Assembly (NCBI GenBank): GCA_026398385.1
Contig: JAPLSZ010000256.1
Location: 1-37,877 of the forward strand
Origin: Kiritimatiellota bacterium
Lineage (GTDB): Bacteria; Verrucomicrobiota; Kiritimatiellia; CAIQIC01
Reading direction: 5' to 3'
Length of the DNA: 37,877 bases
This document shows positions 8,900 through 18,157 of the stretch, one piece after another. Position numbers and translations under genes: made by a program. The notes beneath the pieces are model-generated. The model saw nothing but the letters and a program-made list of their open reading frames with translations. It did no database searches and was not told the DNA's origin. Numbering within the stretch: the first letter of the stretch is position 1; each line of letters starts with the position of its first letter.

Positions 8900-9071
8900 C
8901 CACAGAGGTCACGGAGGTTTGGGAGGTTCACAGAGGATTTTACAAGCCTTGGAAAATGGGACGGTTGCTTTTTCCAGGCCTTGGAATAAACATGGTTTTC
9001 AGTTTCAAATGCTTGGAAAAATCCTCTGTGCCCTCTCTCTGCCTCTGTGTCCTCTGTGGTTAATTTTCCCC
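8890..9071. repeat. 182-bp imperfect inverted-repeat element with about 50-nt arms
   Basis: ggggaaataaccacagaggtcacggagg...cacagaggatttt versus aaaatcctctgtgccctctctctgcctctgtgtcctctgtggttaattttcccc; the interior carries ccttgg/ccaagg-type sub-palindromes. Confidence 0.85.
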
Positions 9072-10331
9072 GTTTCAGCCCAAGACGTCATCAAGCCAGA
9101 GCAGGTCGTGCAGGCGGTGCTGGCGCACAGCCCGCAGCTCCAGTCCGCCGCGCGCGAAGTGGACGCCACCGCCGCGCGCCAGACGCAGGCCCGCGCCGGC
9201 GGGCAAGCGGTGCTCTCCGCCGACGCCCGCGCCGCGCGTTACACCGGCCTCGTGGACAGCGCTTTCGGCCAGCAACTGATCATCCCGGCGATCGAGAGCC
9301 GCTACGGCGCGGGCCTGCAACTGACCCAGCCGCTGTACACCGGCGGCCGCGTCAGCAGCCAGCGCGAAGGCACTGACCTCCAGCGCGGGGCCGCCGAGCT
9401 GACGCAGCGTAGCACGCAAGCCGACGTCGTCTACCTGGCGCTGACGGCCTACTGGAATTGGTCCAAAACGCATTACGCCGTCGAGTCCTTCCAGTCCGCG
9501 GTCGCCCGCATGGCCGAACACCACCGCGACATGCAAAACCAGCACCAGGCCGGCCTGGCCACCGACAACGACGCGCTGGCCACCGAGGTCCAACTGGAGC
9601 AAACACGGTTAAAGCTCGAAGCTGCACTCCGCGCCGTGGAGTATGCCCGCGCCCGCCTGGCCTTCCTCACCGGTCGCGACTGGCCCGCCACGGCGGCGCC
9701 GCAGCCGGCCCCCACGCCCGTCGCGGCGGCCATGCCGGACGAGGCGACGCTGCTGGCCGCCGCGCGGACCAACCGCGCTGAGCGGGCCGCGCGCCGGATG
9801 GAAACGCAGGCCGCGGCGGCCCAGGTTCGGGCCAGCGGCGCCGACCGGCGTCCGCAACTGGCGCTGATCGCGCGCTACGAGCAGGGCCGGCCGAACCAGC
9901 TCAACATCCCGCCGCGGGACGAGTGGGCGGACGACGCCTACGCCGGCGTCGCGCTCTCGTGGAACTTCTGGGACTCCGGCCTGACCCGCGCCAAGGTCGC
10001 CGAGGCTGCCGCGCGGCTTGCGCAGAGCAAGCTGCGGCAGACGCAGACCGAGGACCAGATTGCGCTCGATGTCCGCGAGACGCGCCTCGCGTTGACCGAT
10101 GCCGGAGAGCGGCACACCGTCACCCAGCGCCTGGCGCAAAGCGCCCGGCGCAATCTGCAGGCGGCCACAGACCTCTGGAAAAACGGCTTGGCCCGCCACG
10201 CCGACGTGCTCGACGCCCACAGCCAGCTCACGGACGCCGAGTTCCAGGCCAGCGCCGCCCGCGCCGACATCGCCCTCGCGCGTGCCGCGCTGGACCGCGC
10301 CACGGGGAGCAAGACGGACAACGCGGAGTGA
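9009..10331 (+). CDS. TolC-like outer membrane efflux protein
   Basis: Two OMF-type repeats (VVQAVLAHSPQLQSAAREVDATAARQTQARAG; RNLQAATDLWKNGLARHADVLDAHSQLTDAEFQ). Signal peptide MLGKILCALSLPLCPLWLIFPVSA|Q if started at ATG 9009; the start is uncertain because the frame is open from 8823. Confidence 0.85.
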   Translation: MLGKILCALSLPLCPLWLIFPVSAQDVIKPEQVVQAVLAHSPQLQSAAREVDATAARQTQARAGGQAVLSADARAARYTGLVDSAFGQQLIIPAIESRYGAGLQLTQPLYTGGRVSSQREGTDLQRGAAELTQRSTQADVVYLALTAYWNWSKTHYAVESFQSAVARMAEHHRDMQNQHQAGLATDNDALATEVQLEQTRLKLEAALRAVEYARARLAFLTGRDWPATAAPQPAPTPVAAAMPDEATLLAAARTNRAERAARRMETQAAAAQVRASGADRRPQLALIARYEQGRPNQLNIPPRDEWADDAYAGVALSWNFWDSGLTRAKVAEAAARLAQSKLRQTQTEDQIALDVRETRLALTDAGERHTVTQRLAQSARRNLQAATDLWKNGLARHADVLDAHSQLTDAEFQASAARADIALARAALDRATGSKTDNAE

Positions 10332-10450
10332 TGGGAAACTGCGATGCGGCATGAGTGATCAGGAGAGAAAGAGTTTTTACGCAAAGGCCTAGCCCGGCGC
10401 AGCCGCAACCAAAGAAAAGTGAATTTTGAAAGGCAAGGAAGGCAGGGAGG

Positions 10451-10546
10451 TTTTGAACAGAAGATAACGAAGGTAACAAAGAAAATCAGCCGCTGGGTTG
10501 CTCGCTAATGCCGGCTTCGTTAACTTCGTTGCCTTCGTGTAAAATT
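10451..10546. repeat. Inverted-repeat element (aacagaagataacgaagg / cttcgttaacttcgttgccttcgtg)
   Basis: Arms at 10451-10482 and 10514-10546. Confidence 0.7.
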
Positions 10547-10652
10547 CTTCCGCTTGATCATGTTAAAATATCTTCTCAGAAAGAAACGATGTTAAAGGAT
10601 AGCACTGCGAAGTAAAAGACAGAAGTTGGCGCAAACGGAAGCATCGCCACGG

Positions 10653-11822
10653 ATGAACACGGATTACACTGATGAAGGCCGGAAGAGCGGAAATTCTGCG
10701 GCGGCCTTACGCCTTTTCTTCATGTCCGGCACGGGCAACACGTTTCGCGTAACGCAGTGGCTGGCGGAGGCGGCCCGCCGGCGCGGGCTGGCGGCCGGCG
10801 TAGCGGATATCGAGACGGCGCGGCGTGGCAAACTCGCGCCGCTGGCGGCGGGGGCGCTGCTCGGCGTATTGATGCCGACGCACGCTTTCACGGCGCCCTG
10901 GCCGGTGATCCGGTTTGCGCTGCGCGCGCCGCGCGGGCGCGGCGCGCCGGCCTTCGTTGTGGCCACGCGGGCCGGGACGAAATTCGGACGAATCAACTTC
11001 CCGGGCTTTGAAGGCACGGCCTGCTACCTGATCGCGCTGCTGCTGGCGCTCAAGGGCTGGCGGGTGCGCGGCGTGCTGGGGCTGGACCTGCCGTCGAACT
11101 GGATCGCCGCGCATCCCGGGCTGAACGCGGCCTGCGTGGCCGACATCGTCGCCAAGGCGCGTCCGAAGGCGGAGCGGTTTCTGGCCGACGTGCTGGACGG
11201 GCATCGCCGGTTCAGCGCGGGCAGCCTGGGTTATCTGGCGCTGGGGCTGCTGGTGGCGCAGGTGTCGTTGGGCTACCTGCTGCTGGGCCGCTTCCTGCTG
11301 GCGCGGCTGTTTTTCGCAAACAACCGCTGCACCGGCTGCGGGCTGTGCGCACGGAGCTGTCCGTTCGGCGTACTGAGGATGCGCGGCCGCCGGCGGGCGC
11401 GGCCGTATTGGACCGATGCTTGCGAAAGCTGCATGCGGTGTATGGGCTTCTGCCCGGAACAGGCCATCGAGGCGGGGCATGCCTGGGCCGTGCTGCTGTA
11501 TTTCGCCGTCACCCTGCCGTTCGCGTGGTGGCTGCTCAGCGCCGGCGCGCAGGCGGCGTTCTGGCCCGCCCCGGCGGCCGGCAGCCGCCTGGTCTGCTGG
11601 GTGCAATATCCGCTGACCCTGCTGGCGCTGGCCGTGGCCTACGCCGGGTTCTGGCTGCTCATCCGCGTCCGCTGGATCAACGCGCTGTTTGCCGCCACCA
11701 CCTTCACCCGGCGCTGGCGGCGGTACCACGAGCCGGACACTGTCCTGAATGATCTGTGTCGGCCGAACGGAATCGCAGAGGTGCCAGCAGAACCAGCGGC
11801 CACGACGGCTCGTGCTTCGTAG
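10653..11822 (+). CDS. Membrane-anchored flavodoxin/2x[4Fe-4S] ferredoxin (EFR1-like)
   Basis: RLFFMSGTGNTFRVTQWLAEAA; CTGCGLCARSCPFGVL and CESCMRCMGFCPEQAI; C-terminal hydrophobic segments. The start codon lies in a dispersed repeat. Confidence 0.85.
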   Translation: MNTDYTDEGRKSGNSAAALRLFFMSGTGNTFRVTQWLAEAARRRGLAAGVADIETARRGKLAPLAAGALLGVLMPTHAFTAPWPVIRFALRAPRGRGAPAFVVATRAGTKFGRINFPGFEGTACYLIALLLALKGWRVRGVLGLDLPSNWIAAHPGLNAACVADIVAKARPKAERFLADVLDGHRRFSAGSLGYLALGLLVAQVSLGYLLLGRFLLARLFFANNRCTGCGLCARSCPFGVLRMRGRRRARPYWTDACESCMRCMGFCPEQAIEAGHAWAVLLYFAVTLPFAWWLLSAGAQAAFWPAPAAGSRLVCWVQYPLTLLALAVAYAGFWLLIRVRWINALFAATTFTRRWRRYHEPDTVLNDLCRPNGIAEVPAEPAATTARAS

Positions 11823-12715
11823 CGAAGGCTAAGTTTACCGCTGTGGACCGCGTTTCATTCACCGTGCGGCGGGGCGAGATTTTCGGCTTTCTCGGGCCCA
11901 ATGGCGCGGGAAAGAGCACGACCATCCGCATGCTCTGCGGGCTGCTCGGTTCCACCTCCGGCACGGCGACGGTCGGCGGCTTCGATATCAACCGCGACCC
12001 GGAGCGGGTGCGGCAAACCCTGGGCTATATGTCGCAGCGGTTCAGTTTGTATCGCGACCTGACCGTCGCGGAGAACCTGGCCTTCTTCGGCGGCGTGTAC
12101 GGGCTGACGGGCGCGCGGCTGCGCGACCGTGCCGCGGCGGCGATCGCCCTGGCCGGGCTGAGCGGCATGGAGCGCCAGTTGACCGGCGCGCTGTCCGGCG
12201 CGCTGCAGCAGCGCCTGGCGCTGGGCAGCGCCGTGCTGCACGAGCCGCCGTTCCTGTTTCTCGACGAGCCAACCAGCGGCGTGGATCCGATCTCGCGGCG
12301 GCTGTTCTGGGACGTGATCCAGGGGCTGGCCGCGGGCGGCGTGACGGTGCTGATCACCACGCACTTCATGGATGAGGCGGAATTCTGCGGCCGGCTCGGC
12401 TTTATCAACGCCGGCCGGCTGATCGCGCTCGACGCGCCGGCGGCGCTGAAGCGCCAAGCGGTGGATGAGGATTTGTTCGAGGTGGATCTGCCCGTGCTGC
12501 GCGGCGCGGCGGAAAGACTGGCCGCGCTGAACGGGATCGCAGCCTGTTCCTATTTCGGCGCCCACCTGCACGTGTTCGCCCGGCGGGGCGCCTTCACGGC
12601 GGCAACGCTGACGCTGGCGCTGCGCGGCCGTGGGCTCGAACCGCGGCAGGTCGAACCCGCCGCCGTGACGTTGGAGGATGTGTTTATCCGCCTGGCGCAG
12701 AAGAAAGAGGCATAA
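11756..12715 (+). CDS. ABC transporter ATP-binding protein (second ATPase)
   Basis: FTAVDRVSFTVRRGEIFGFLGPNGAGKSTTIRMLCGLL; FLFLDEPTSGVDP. Atypical N-terminus overlapping the upstream CDS by 67 bp. Confidence 0.88.
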   Translation: MSAERNRRGASRTSGHDGSCFVAKAKFTAVDRVSFTVRRGEIFGFLGPNGAGKSTTIRMLCGLLGSTSGTATVGGFDINRDPERVRQTLGYMSQRFSLYRDLTVAENLAFFGGVYGLTGARLRDRAAAAIALAGLSGMERQLTGALSGALQQRLALGSAVLHEPPFLFLDEPTSGVDPISRRLFWDVIQGLAAGGVTVLITTHFMDEAEFCGRLGFINAGRLIALDAPAALKRQAVDEDLFEVDLPVLRGAAERLAALNGIAACSYFGAHLHVFARRGAFTAATLTLALRGRGLEPRQVEPAAVTLEDVFIRLAQKKEA

Positions 12716-12720
12716 GAAGA

Positions 12721-13529
12721 TGTAGGCCGGGTCTCCGACCCGGCGGAGAAAGAGAAAACATGGTGTAGGCCGGGTCTCCGACCCGGCGGAATGAGAGATG
12801 ATCATGAGCGAAGATCAAAAATTACCTCATCGGCTAAGACGACTTTGTGTCTCACGCACGGAACGAATGCGCCCGCTTTTCTTTGTGACCATTTGCGCCC
12901 ACAGCCGGTGTCCATTGCTGGCAAATGACGCTGTTCATCGGCAATTCCTAGATTTCTGCCGGCGCGCCCCGGAGAAGTTGCAGGTTCATGTGGGGCGTTA
13001 TGTCCTGATGCCCGATCACATCCATGTGTTCGTCTCTTGCGCGGGTTCTCAGACCTTGTCGCGTTGGGTCAAGGCACTGAAAGGATTTTTGGCGAAGGGT
13101 TGGAGAGAGCAGAATCTTGCCGCGCCGTTCTGGCAGAAAAGCTTTTTCGATCATCTGATGCGGTCCGGCGAGAGTTATGCGGGAAAATGGAGTTATGTCT
13201 GCCAGAACCCGGTGCGGGCAGGGTTGGTCAAGACCGCGGAAGAATGGTTGCTGGCCGGTGAAATCGAAAGGCTGACCTGGGATTAAACGCTGAACAAAGA
13301 ACGCCGCCTAGGAGAAGAAGATCTGTAGGCCGGGTCTCCGACCCGGCGGAATAATGGGAAACGGAGAACAAGAGCGCCGACTCGGAGAGTCGGCCTACAT
13401 TAGACTGGAAATAAGATCGTGTTGTAGGCCGGGTCTCCGACCCGGCGGGACAAAAGAAAAACATGGTGTAGATAAAAAGATCACGCGGAGAGAAAGAGAA
13501 AAGGCGCCGACTCGGAGAGTCGGCCTACA
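12721..13529. mobile_element. REP/BIME-like island around a RAYT gene
   Basis: Five hairpins flank the RAYT: 12721-12747, 12764-12790, 13324-13350, 13374-13399 (inverted), 13423-13449, plus a sixth at 13504-13529 (inverted). Core gccgggt-ctccg-acccggc or gccgact-ctccg-agtcggc, preceded by TGTAG. Confidence 0.9.
12798..13286 (+). CDS. REP-associated tyrosine transposase (RAYT, Y1_Tnp/HUH)
   Basis: MPDHIHVFV (HxH), candidate Tyr in SYAGKWSYVCQNPVRAGLV. Confidence 0.92.
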   Translation: MIMSEDQKLPHRLRRLCVSRTERMRPLFFVTICAHSRCPLLANDAVHRQFLDFCRRAPEKLQVHVGRYVLMPDHIHVFVSCAGSQTLSRWVKALKGFLAKGWREQNLAAPFWQKSFFDHLMRSGESYAGKWSYVCQNPVRAGLVKTAEEWLLAGEIERLTWD

Positions 13530-13557
13530 GCGCTGAAAATTACCACGCCGAAAACCC

Positions 13558-14611
13558 ATGAAACGGTTCCGGGCCATATTTATGAAGGAACTCCTGCAGG
13601 TGCGCCGGGACCCCTTGTCGCTGGGCATGCTGGTGCTCGTCCCCGCGCTGCTGCTGGCGCTGTACGGCTACGCCCTGTCGTTCGACGTGAAGCACCTCCG
13701 CGTGGCCGTGCTCGATCAGTGCCGGACGATGGAGAGCCGGCGGCTGCTCGACAGCCTGTTCCGGAACCCCTACTTCGAGCGCGTCGGCACATTGACCGCG
13801 CGCGGCGCAGCGGACGATTGGCTGATTCACGGCCGGGCCCGCGCGGTGCTCGTCATCCCGCCGGAGTACGCCCGCCGGCTGGCACGGGGCGAGACCGCCC
13901 GCGTGCAGGTGCTGGTGGTCGCTGCGGCTGGAAGTGCTGGCCCGCGCCGGCCTGGCGCCGGCCTTACCCTTGGTGACACCGGCGCCACGGGTCTGGTTCA
14001 ATCCGGAACTGGAAAGCGCGCGCTTCCTCGTCCCCGGCCTGATCGGCATGTTGCTGATGATCTCGTCGGTGGTCGCCACGGCGCTGTCCATTGTCCGCGA
14101 GAAGGAGCGCGAGACGATCGAACAGCTCATGGTCTCGCCCCTGCGCTCCGAGGAACTCGTCCTGGGCAAGACCCTGCCGTATCTGCTCATCGGCCTGGCC
14201 ACCATGGCGCTGATCCTGCTGCTGGGCTGGCAGTTGTTCGGCGTGGTGGTCCGCGGCTCATGGCTGCTGCTGGGGCTGGCCACGGTGCTGTTCCTGTTCG
14301 CCGGGCTGGGCCTGGGCGTGCTGATCTCGGCGCTCACCCGCTCGCAGCAGGTCGCCTTCCAGGTGGCGATCATCGCTTCGCTGCTGCCCGCGATCATCCT
14401 CTCCGGTCTGATTTTCCCGATCCGCAACATGCCGCTGCCGATCCAAGGCCTGTCCCTGCTGGTGGCGCCGCGCTATTTCATCGAGATTCTGCGCGGCGTC
14501 ATCCTCAAGGACACTGCCTTCGTCGAGCTCTGGCCGAACTTCGCAGCGCTGCTGGCGCTGGGCGCGGCCTACAACCTGCTCGCCGCGCACAAGATGAAGC
14601 AGGGGCTGTAA
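13558..14611 (+). pseudogene. ABC-2 type permease 1, frameshifted with apparent internal deletion
   Basis: MKRFRAIFMKELLQVRRDP...ARVQVLV in frame 1; LRLEVLARAGLAPALPLVTPAPRVWFNPELESARFLVPGLIGML...AAHKMKQGL in another frame. Junction near 13918-13930; about 25-30 residues present in permease 2 are missing. Confidence 0.85.
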
Positions 14612-14628
14612 CCACTGTGGTTCATACT

Positions 14629-15762
14629 ATGCTTAACCGAATCCGATGTCTGCTGATCAAGGAACTGACGCAGATCCGGCGCGATCCGCGCCTGTTCGGC
14701 ATCCTGATCATGGCGCCGATCATCCAGCTCGTCGTCATGGGCTTTGCCACCAACACGGACATCCGGGAAATTGCCCTGGCCATCCGCGACAACGACCGCT
14801 CCTTCCACAGCCGCGAGTACATCCGCGCCCTGGCCGCCAGCGGCTATTTTCGCGTGGCGGCGCTGCCCGGCCCCGTGGCGGGCGACGCCCGGCAGCTTGT
14901 CGCCGGCCGCGCCGGCCTGGTGCTGGTCATCCCCCCGGGTTTCGGCCGGCAGCTCGTGCGCCGTGCGCCGGCCACGGTCCAGGCGCTGGTGGACGGCGCG
15001 GACAGCAACTTCGGCATGCAGGGGGTGAATTACCTCAACCAGGCCACGCGCCTCTTCTCCGCGCGCTTCGCCCGCGAGGTGGCCGTGGATGCCCGGCTGC
15101 GCGGACTCGCGCTGCCGGCCGTCGCCGCCGAGACCCGCGTCTGGTACAACCCCGAGCTGACCTCGCGCTACTACATGGTGCCGGCGCTCATGGGCGTCCT
15201 GCTGCTGGTGACCACCATGCTGGTCTCCAGCATGGCGCTGGTAAAGGAGCGCGAGGAGGGCACGATGGAGCAGCTCATCGTCACGCCGCTCCGGCCCATG
15301 GAAATTATCCTCGGCAAGCTGCTGCCGTTCGTCGTCATCGGCTTCGCGGAGGTCACGCTGGCGCTGCCGCTGATGCGCCTGATTTTCGGCGTGCCACTGC
15401 GTGGCAGCGTGCTGCTGCTGTACGCCCTCTCCGGCGTATTTCTGCTGACCACGCTCGGCCTGGGGCTGTTCGTCTCCACGCTGGTCCGCACCCAGCAGCA
15501 GGCGATGCTGATCGCGGCCTTTTTCGTCATGATGCCCTTCATTTTGCTGTCTGGCTTCATCTTCCCGGTGGAGAACATGCCGCCGGCGTTTCAGGTGGTG
15601 GCGCAGTTCATCCCGCTGAAATACTACCTCACGATCATCCGCGGCATCTTCCTCAAGGGTGTGGGGTGGCACGCGCTCTGGCGCGACGGGCTGATCCTGC
15701 TGGCCTGGGGCGTCGGCATCCTCTCCCTGGCCGCGCTCAAATTCCACAAGCGGCTCGACTGA
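14629..15762 (+). CDS. ABC-2 type permease 2 (YbhS/YbhR-like)
   Basis: MLNRIRCLLIKELTQIRRDPRLFGILIMAPIIQLVVMGFATNTD...VWYNPELTSRYYMVPALMGVLLLVTTML; ATG 14629 in frame. Confidence 0.9.
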   Translation: MLNRIRCLLIKELTQIRRDPRLFGILIMAPIIQLVVMGFATNTDIREIALAIRDNDRSFHSREYIRALAASGYFRVAALPGPVAGDARQLVAGRAGLVLVIPPGFGRQLVRRAPATVQALVDGADSNFGMQGVNYLNQATRLFSARFAREVAVDARLRGLALPAVAAETRVWYNPELTSRYYMVPALMGVLLLVTTMLVSSMALVKEREEGTMEQLIVTPLRPMEIILGKLLPFVVIGFAEVTLALPLMRLIFGVPLRGSVLLLYALSGVFLLTTLGLGLFVSTLVRTQQQAMLIAAFFVMMPFILLSGFIFPVENMPPAFQVVAQFIPLKYYLTIIRGIFLKGVGWHALWRDGLILLAWGVGILSLAALKFHKRLD

Positions 15763-15782
15763 AGTGGAGTTTGCTCGCAAGC

Positions 15783-15840
15783 TTTCAAATCCGAATATCG
15801 AAGCGCTAAATTCGAAATAATATCGAATTTCGACATTAGC
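15783..15840. repeat. AT-rich tcgaa-type repeat with hairpin
   Basis: AAATTCGA (15808-15815)-AATAATA-TCGAATTT (15823-15830); reiterated ccgaatatcgaa-like units. Confidence 0.65.
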
Positions 15841-15972
15841 TTTTCGTGTTGCCCCTGCGAATTTATTGCGCATGAGGGCGAATTAGTTTGCCAGGCGGCG
15901 TGGGATGACTATAATACCACCCCTTCGCCGCTGGGCCCGGAAATCTTACCCGGACATTTCCTGGAACCGGCG

Positions 15973-18081
15973 ATGGCAACAGAAGAGGCGGTTATGGCGA
16001 GAACGATTCCACTGGATAAGATCAGAAATATCGGGATTATGGCGCACATTGACGCGGGTAAAACCACGGTCAGCGAGCGCATCCTCTTTTACTCGGGCAA
16101 GTCCCATAAGATCGGCGAGGTGCACGACGGGGCGGCCATCATGGACTGGATGCCCCAGGAGCGCGAGCGCGGCATCACCATCACCTCCGCGGCGACGACC
16201 ACGACCTGGCGCGACCATCGGATTACGCTGATCGACACCCCGGGGCACGTGGACTTTACCGTGGAGGTCGAGCGCAGCTTGCGCGTGCTGGATGGCGCGA
16301 TTGCGTTGTTCTGCGCCGTGGGCGGCGTGCAGCCGCAGTCGGAGCAGGTCTGGCACCAGAGCGAGAAGTACAACGTGCCCAAGCTGGCCTTCATCAACAA
16401 GATGGATCGCACCGGCGCGGACTTCTTCGGCGTGGTGGGGGAGATCCAGAGCGAGTTGGGCGCCAATGCCGTGCCGGTGGTCATTCCCCTCGGCCAGGAG
16501 GAGCATTTCCGTGGCCTCATTGATCTGATCACCATGAAGGCCATCCTCTACGATGAGGAATCCGAAGGCCGCGATTTCAACGAGGTGGATATTCCCCCCG
16601 AGAAGCTGGAGAAGGCCCGCAAGTGGCGCGCGAATCTGGTCGAAAAATGCGCGGAACAGGATGACGCGCTGGTGGAGAAATTCCTGGAGACCGGCGATCT
16701 TTCCGCGGAGGAAATCCAGGGCATTCTGCGCAAGGCCACCATTGCCCGGCGCGTGGTGCCGGTGTACTGCGGCTCCGCGTTCAAGAACAAGGGTATCCAA
16801 CGTCTGCTCGACGGCGTCATCCACTGCCTGCCGGCGCCCAACGAGATCCCGCCGATCATCTCGGCCCAGGAGGCGGATGTCGACGTCCGCGAGCCCAAGG
16901 ACGACGCGCCCTTCTCCGCGCTGGCGTTCAAGCTGATGGCCGACAAGCACATCGGCAAGCTGACCTATGTCCGCGTCTATTCCGGCTCGCTGAAGGCCAG
17001 CGACCTGGTGCTCAACAGCACCCGCGACAAGACGCAGCGCGTCGGCCGGATTCTGCGCATGCATGCCAACCGGCAGGAGCCCATTGACGCCGCGTATGCC
17101 GGCGACATTGTCGCCGTGGTCGGCTTGAGCGAAACCAAGACCGGCGATACGCTCTGCAGCGTGGATCATCCGATCCATCTCATGTCCATCGAGTTCCCGA
17201 CCCCGGTGGTGTCCATCAGCATCGCCCCGGAGACCAAGGGGGACAACGAGCGGCTCGGCGCGGCTCTGCATCGGCTGGCGGACGAGGATCCGACGTTCGT
17301 GGTGTCCTTCGATCAGGAGACCAACGAGACCATCATCTCCGGCATGGGCGAGTTGCACCTGGAAATCATCGTGGACCGTTTGAAGCGCGAGTTCAGCGTC
17401 TCCGCCAACGTCGGTCGGCCCGAGGTGGCCTACCGCGAAACGGCGACCATGGCGGTCAAGGGCCAGTACAAGCACGTCAAGCAGTCCGGCGGCCGCGGCC
17501 AGTATGCGGACGTGTACCTGAGCCTGGAGCCGACGGGCGCGGGCAGCGGTTTCGAGTTCGTCAACGACGTGGTCGGCGGCCGCATCCCGACCAACTTCAT
17601 TCCGGCCGTCGAGAAGGGCGTCATCAAGGCCATGCACCACGGCCCGTTTGCCGGCTACCCGGTGGTGGACATGCGGGTCTCCGTGTACGACGGTTCGTAC
17701 CACGAGGTGGATTCGAACGAATTTGCCTTCCAGGAAGCGGCGCGCGCGGGCTTCAAGCAGCTGTTCCTGAAGGCCGAGCCCACGCTGCTCGAGCCGGTGA
17801 TGTCCGTCGAGGTGGTGACGCCCGAAGAATTCATGGGCCCGGTGACGAGTTCGGTCTGCCAGCGCCGCGGCAAGATCGAATCCATGGAGAACAAAGGCGC
17901 GACGCGCATCATCACCGGCATCGTGCCGCTGGGCGAGATGTTCGGCTACGCCAACGCGCTGCGCACGATGAGCCAGGGCCGCGCCTCCTTCACCATGGTC
18001 TTCGAGCACTACGAGCCCGTGCCCTACGCGCTGACCGAGGAAATCATCAAGCGCCGCCGCGAGCAGAACAAGATCCGCTGA
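15973..18081 (+). CDS. fusA: Elongation factor G (start may be ATG 15994); resembles the spd-type EF-G subfamily
   Basis: [73 protein letters not shown]. Confidence 0.94.
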   Translation: MATEEAVMARTIPLDKIRNIGIMAHIDAGKTTVSERILFYSGKSHKIGEVHDGAAIMDWMPQERERGITITSAATTTTWRDHRITLIDTPGHVDFTVEVERSLRVLDGAIALFCAVGGVQPQSEQVWHQSEKYNVPKLAFINKMDRTGADFFGVVGEIQSELGANAVPVVIPLGQEEHFRGLIDLITMKAILYDEESEGRDFNEVDIPPEKLEKARKWRANLVEKCAEQDDALVEKFLETGDLSAEEIQGILRKATIARRVVPVYCGSAFKNKGIQRLLDGVIHCLPAPNEIPPIISAQEADVDVREPKDDAPFSALAFKLMADKHIGKLTYVRVYSGSLKASDLVLNSTRDKTQRVGRILRMHANRQEPIDAAYAGDIVAVVGLSETKTGDTLCSVDHPIHLMSIEFPTPVVSISIAPETKGDNERLGAALHRLADEDPTFVVSFDQETNETIISGMGELHLEIIVDRLKREFSVSANVGRPEVAYRETATMAVKGQYKHVKQSGGRGQYADVYLSLEPTGAGSGFEFVNDVVGGRIPTNFIPAVEKGVIKAMHHGPFAGYPVVDMRVSVYDGSYHEVDSNEFAFQEAARAGFKQLFLKAEPTLLEPVMSVEVVTPEEFMGPVTSSVCQRRGKIESMENKGATRIITGIVPLGEMFGYANALRTMSQGRASFTMVFEHYEPVPYALTEEIIKRRREQNKIR

Positions 18082-18082
18082 C

Positions 18083-18130
18083 CAGGCCCAGTTCTCGTGG
18101 GCCTGCCCCGCACTCCTAATCGGAGCGGGG
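18083..18130 (+). terminator. Tandem hairpins after fusA, possible terminator without clear U-tract
   Basis: CAGGCCCA-GTTCTCG-TGGGCCTG (18083-18105), then ccccgcactcc-taat-cggagcgggg. Confidence 0.45.
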
Positions 18131-18157
18131 CTTCGGCTGCTCTCGATCCAGTTCTTC

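Noticed and set aside
12721-13529. REP hairpins as a CRISPR array
   Set aside because: Irregular spacing, both orientations, and a transposase gene between copies; a REP/RAYT structure explains it.
13558-15762. Single 734-aa fused ABC permease
   Set aside because: The middle third is in the wrong frame; it represents a broken permease 1 followed by an intact permease 2.
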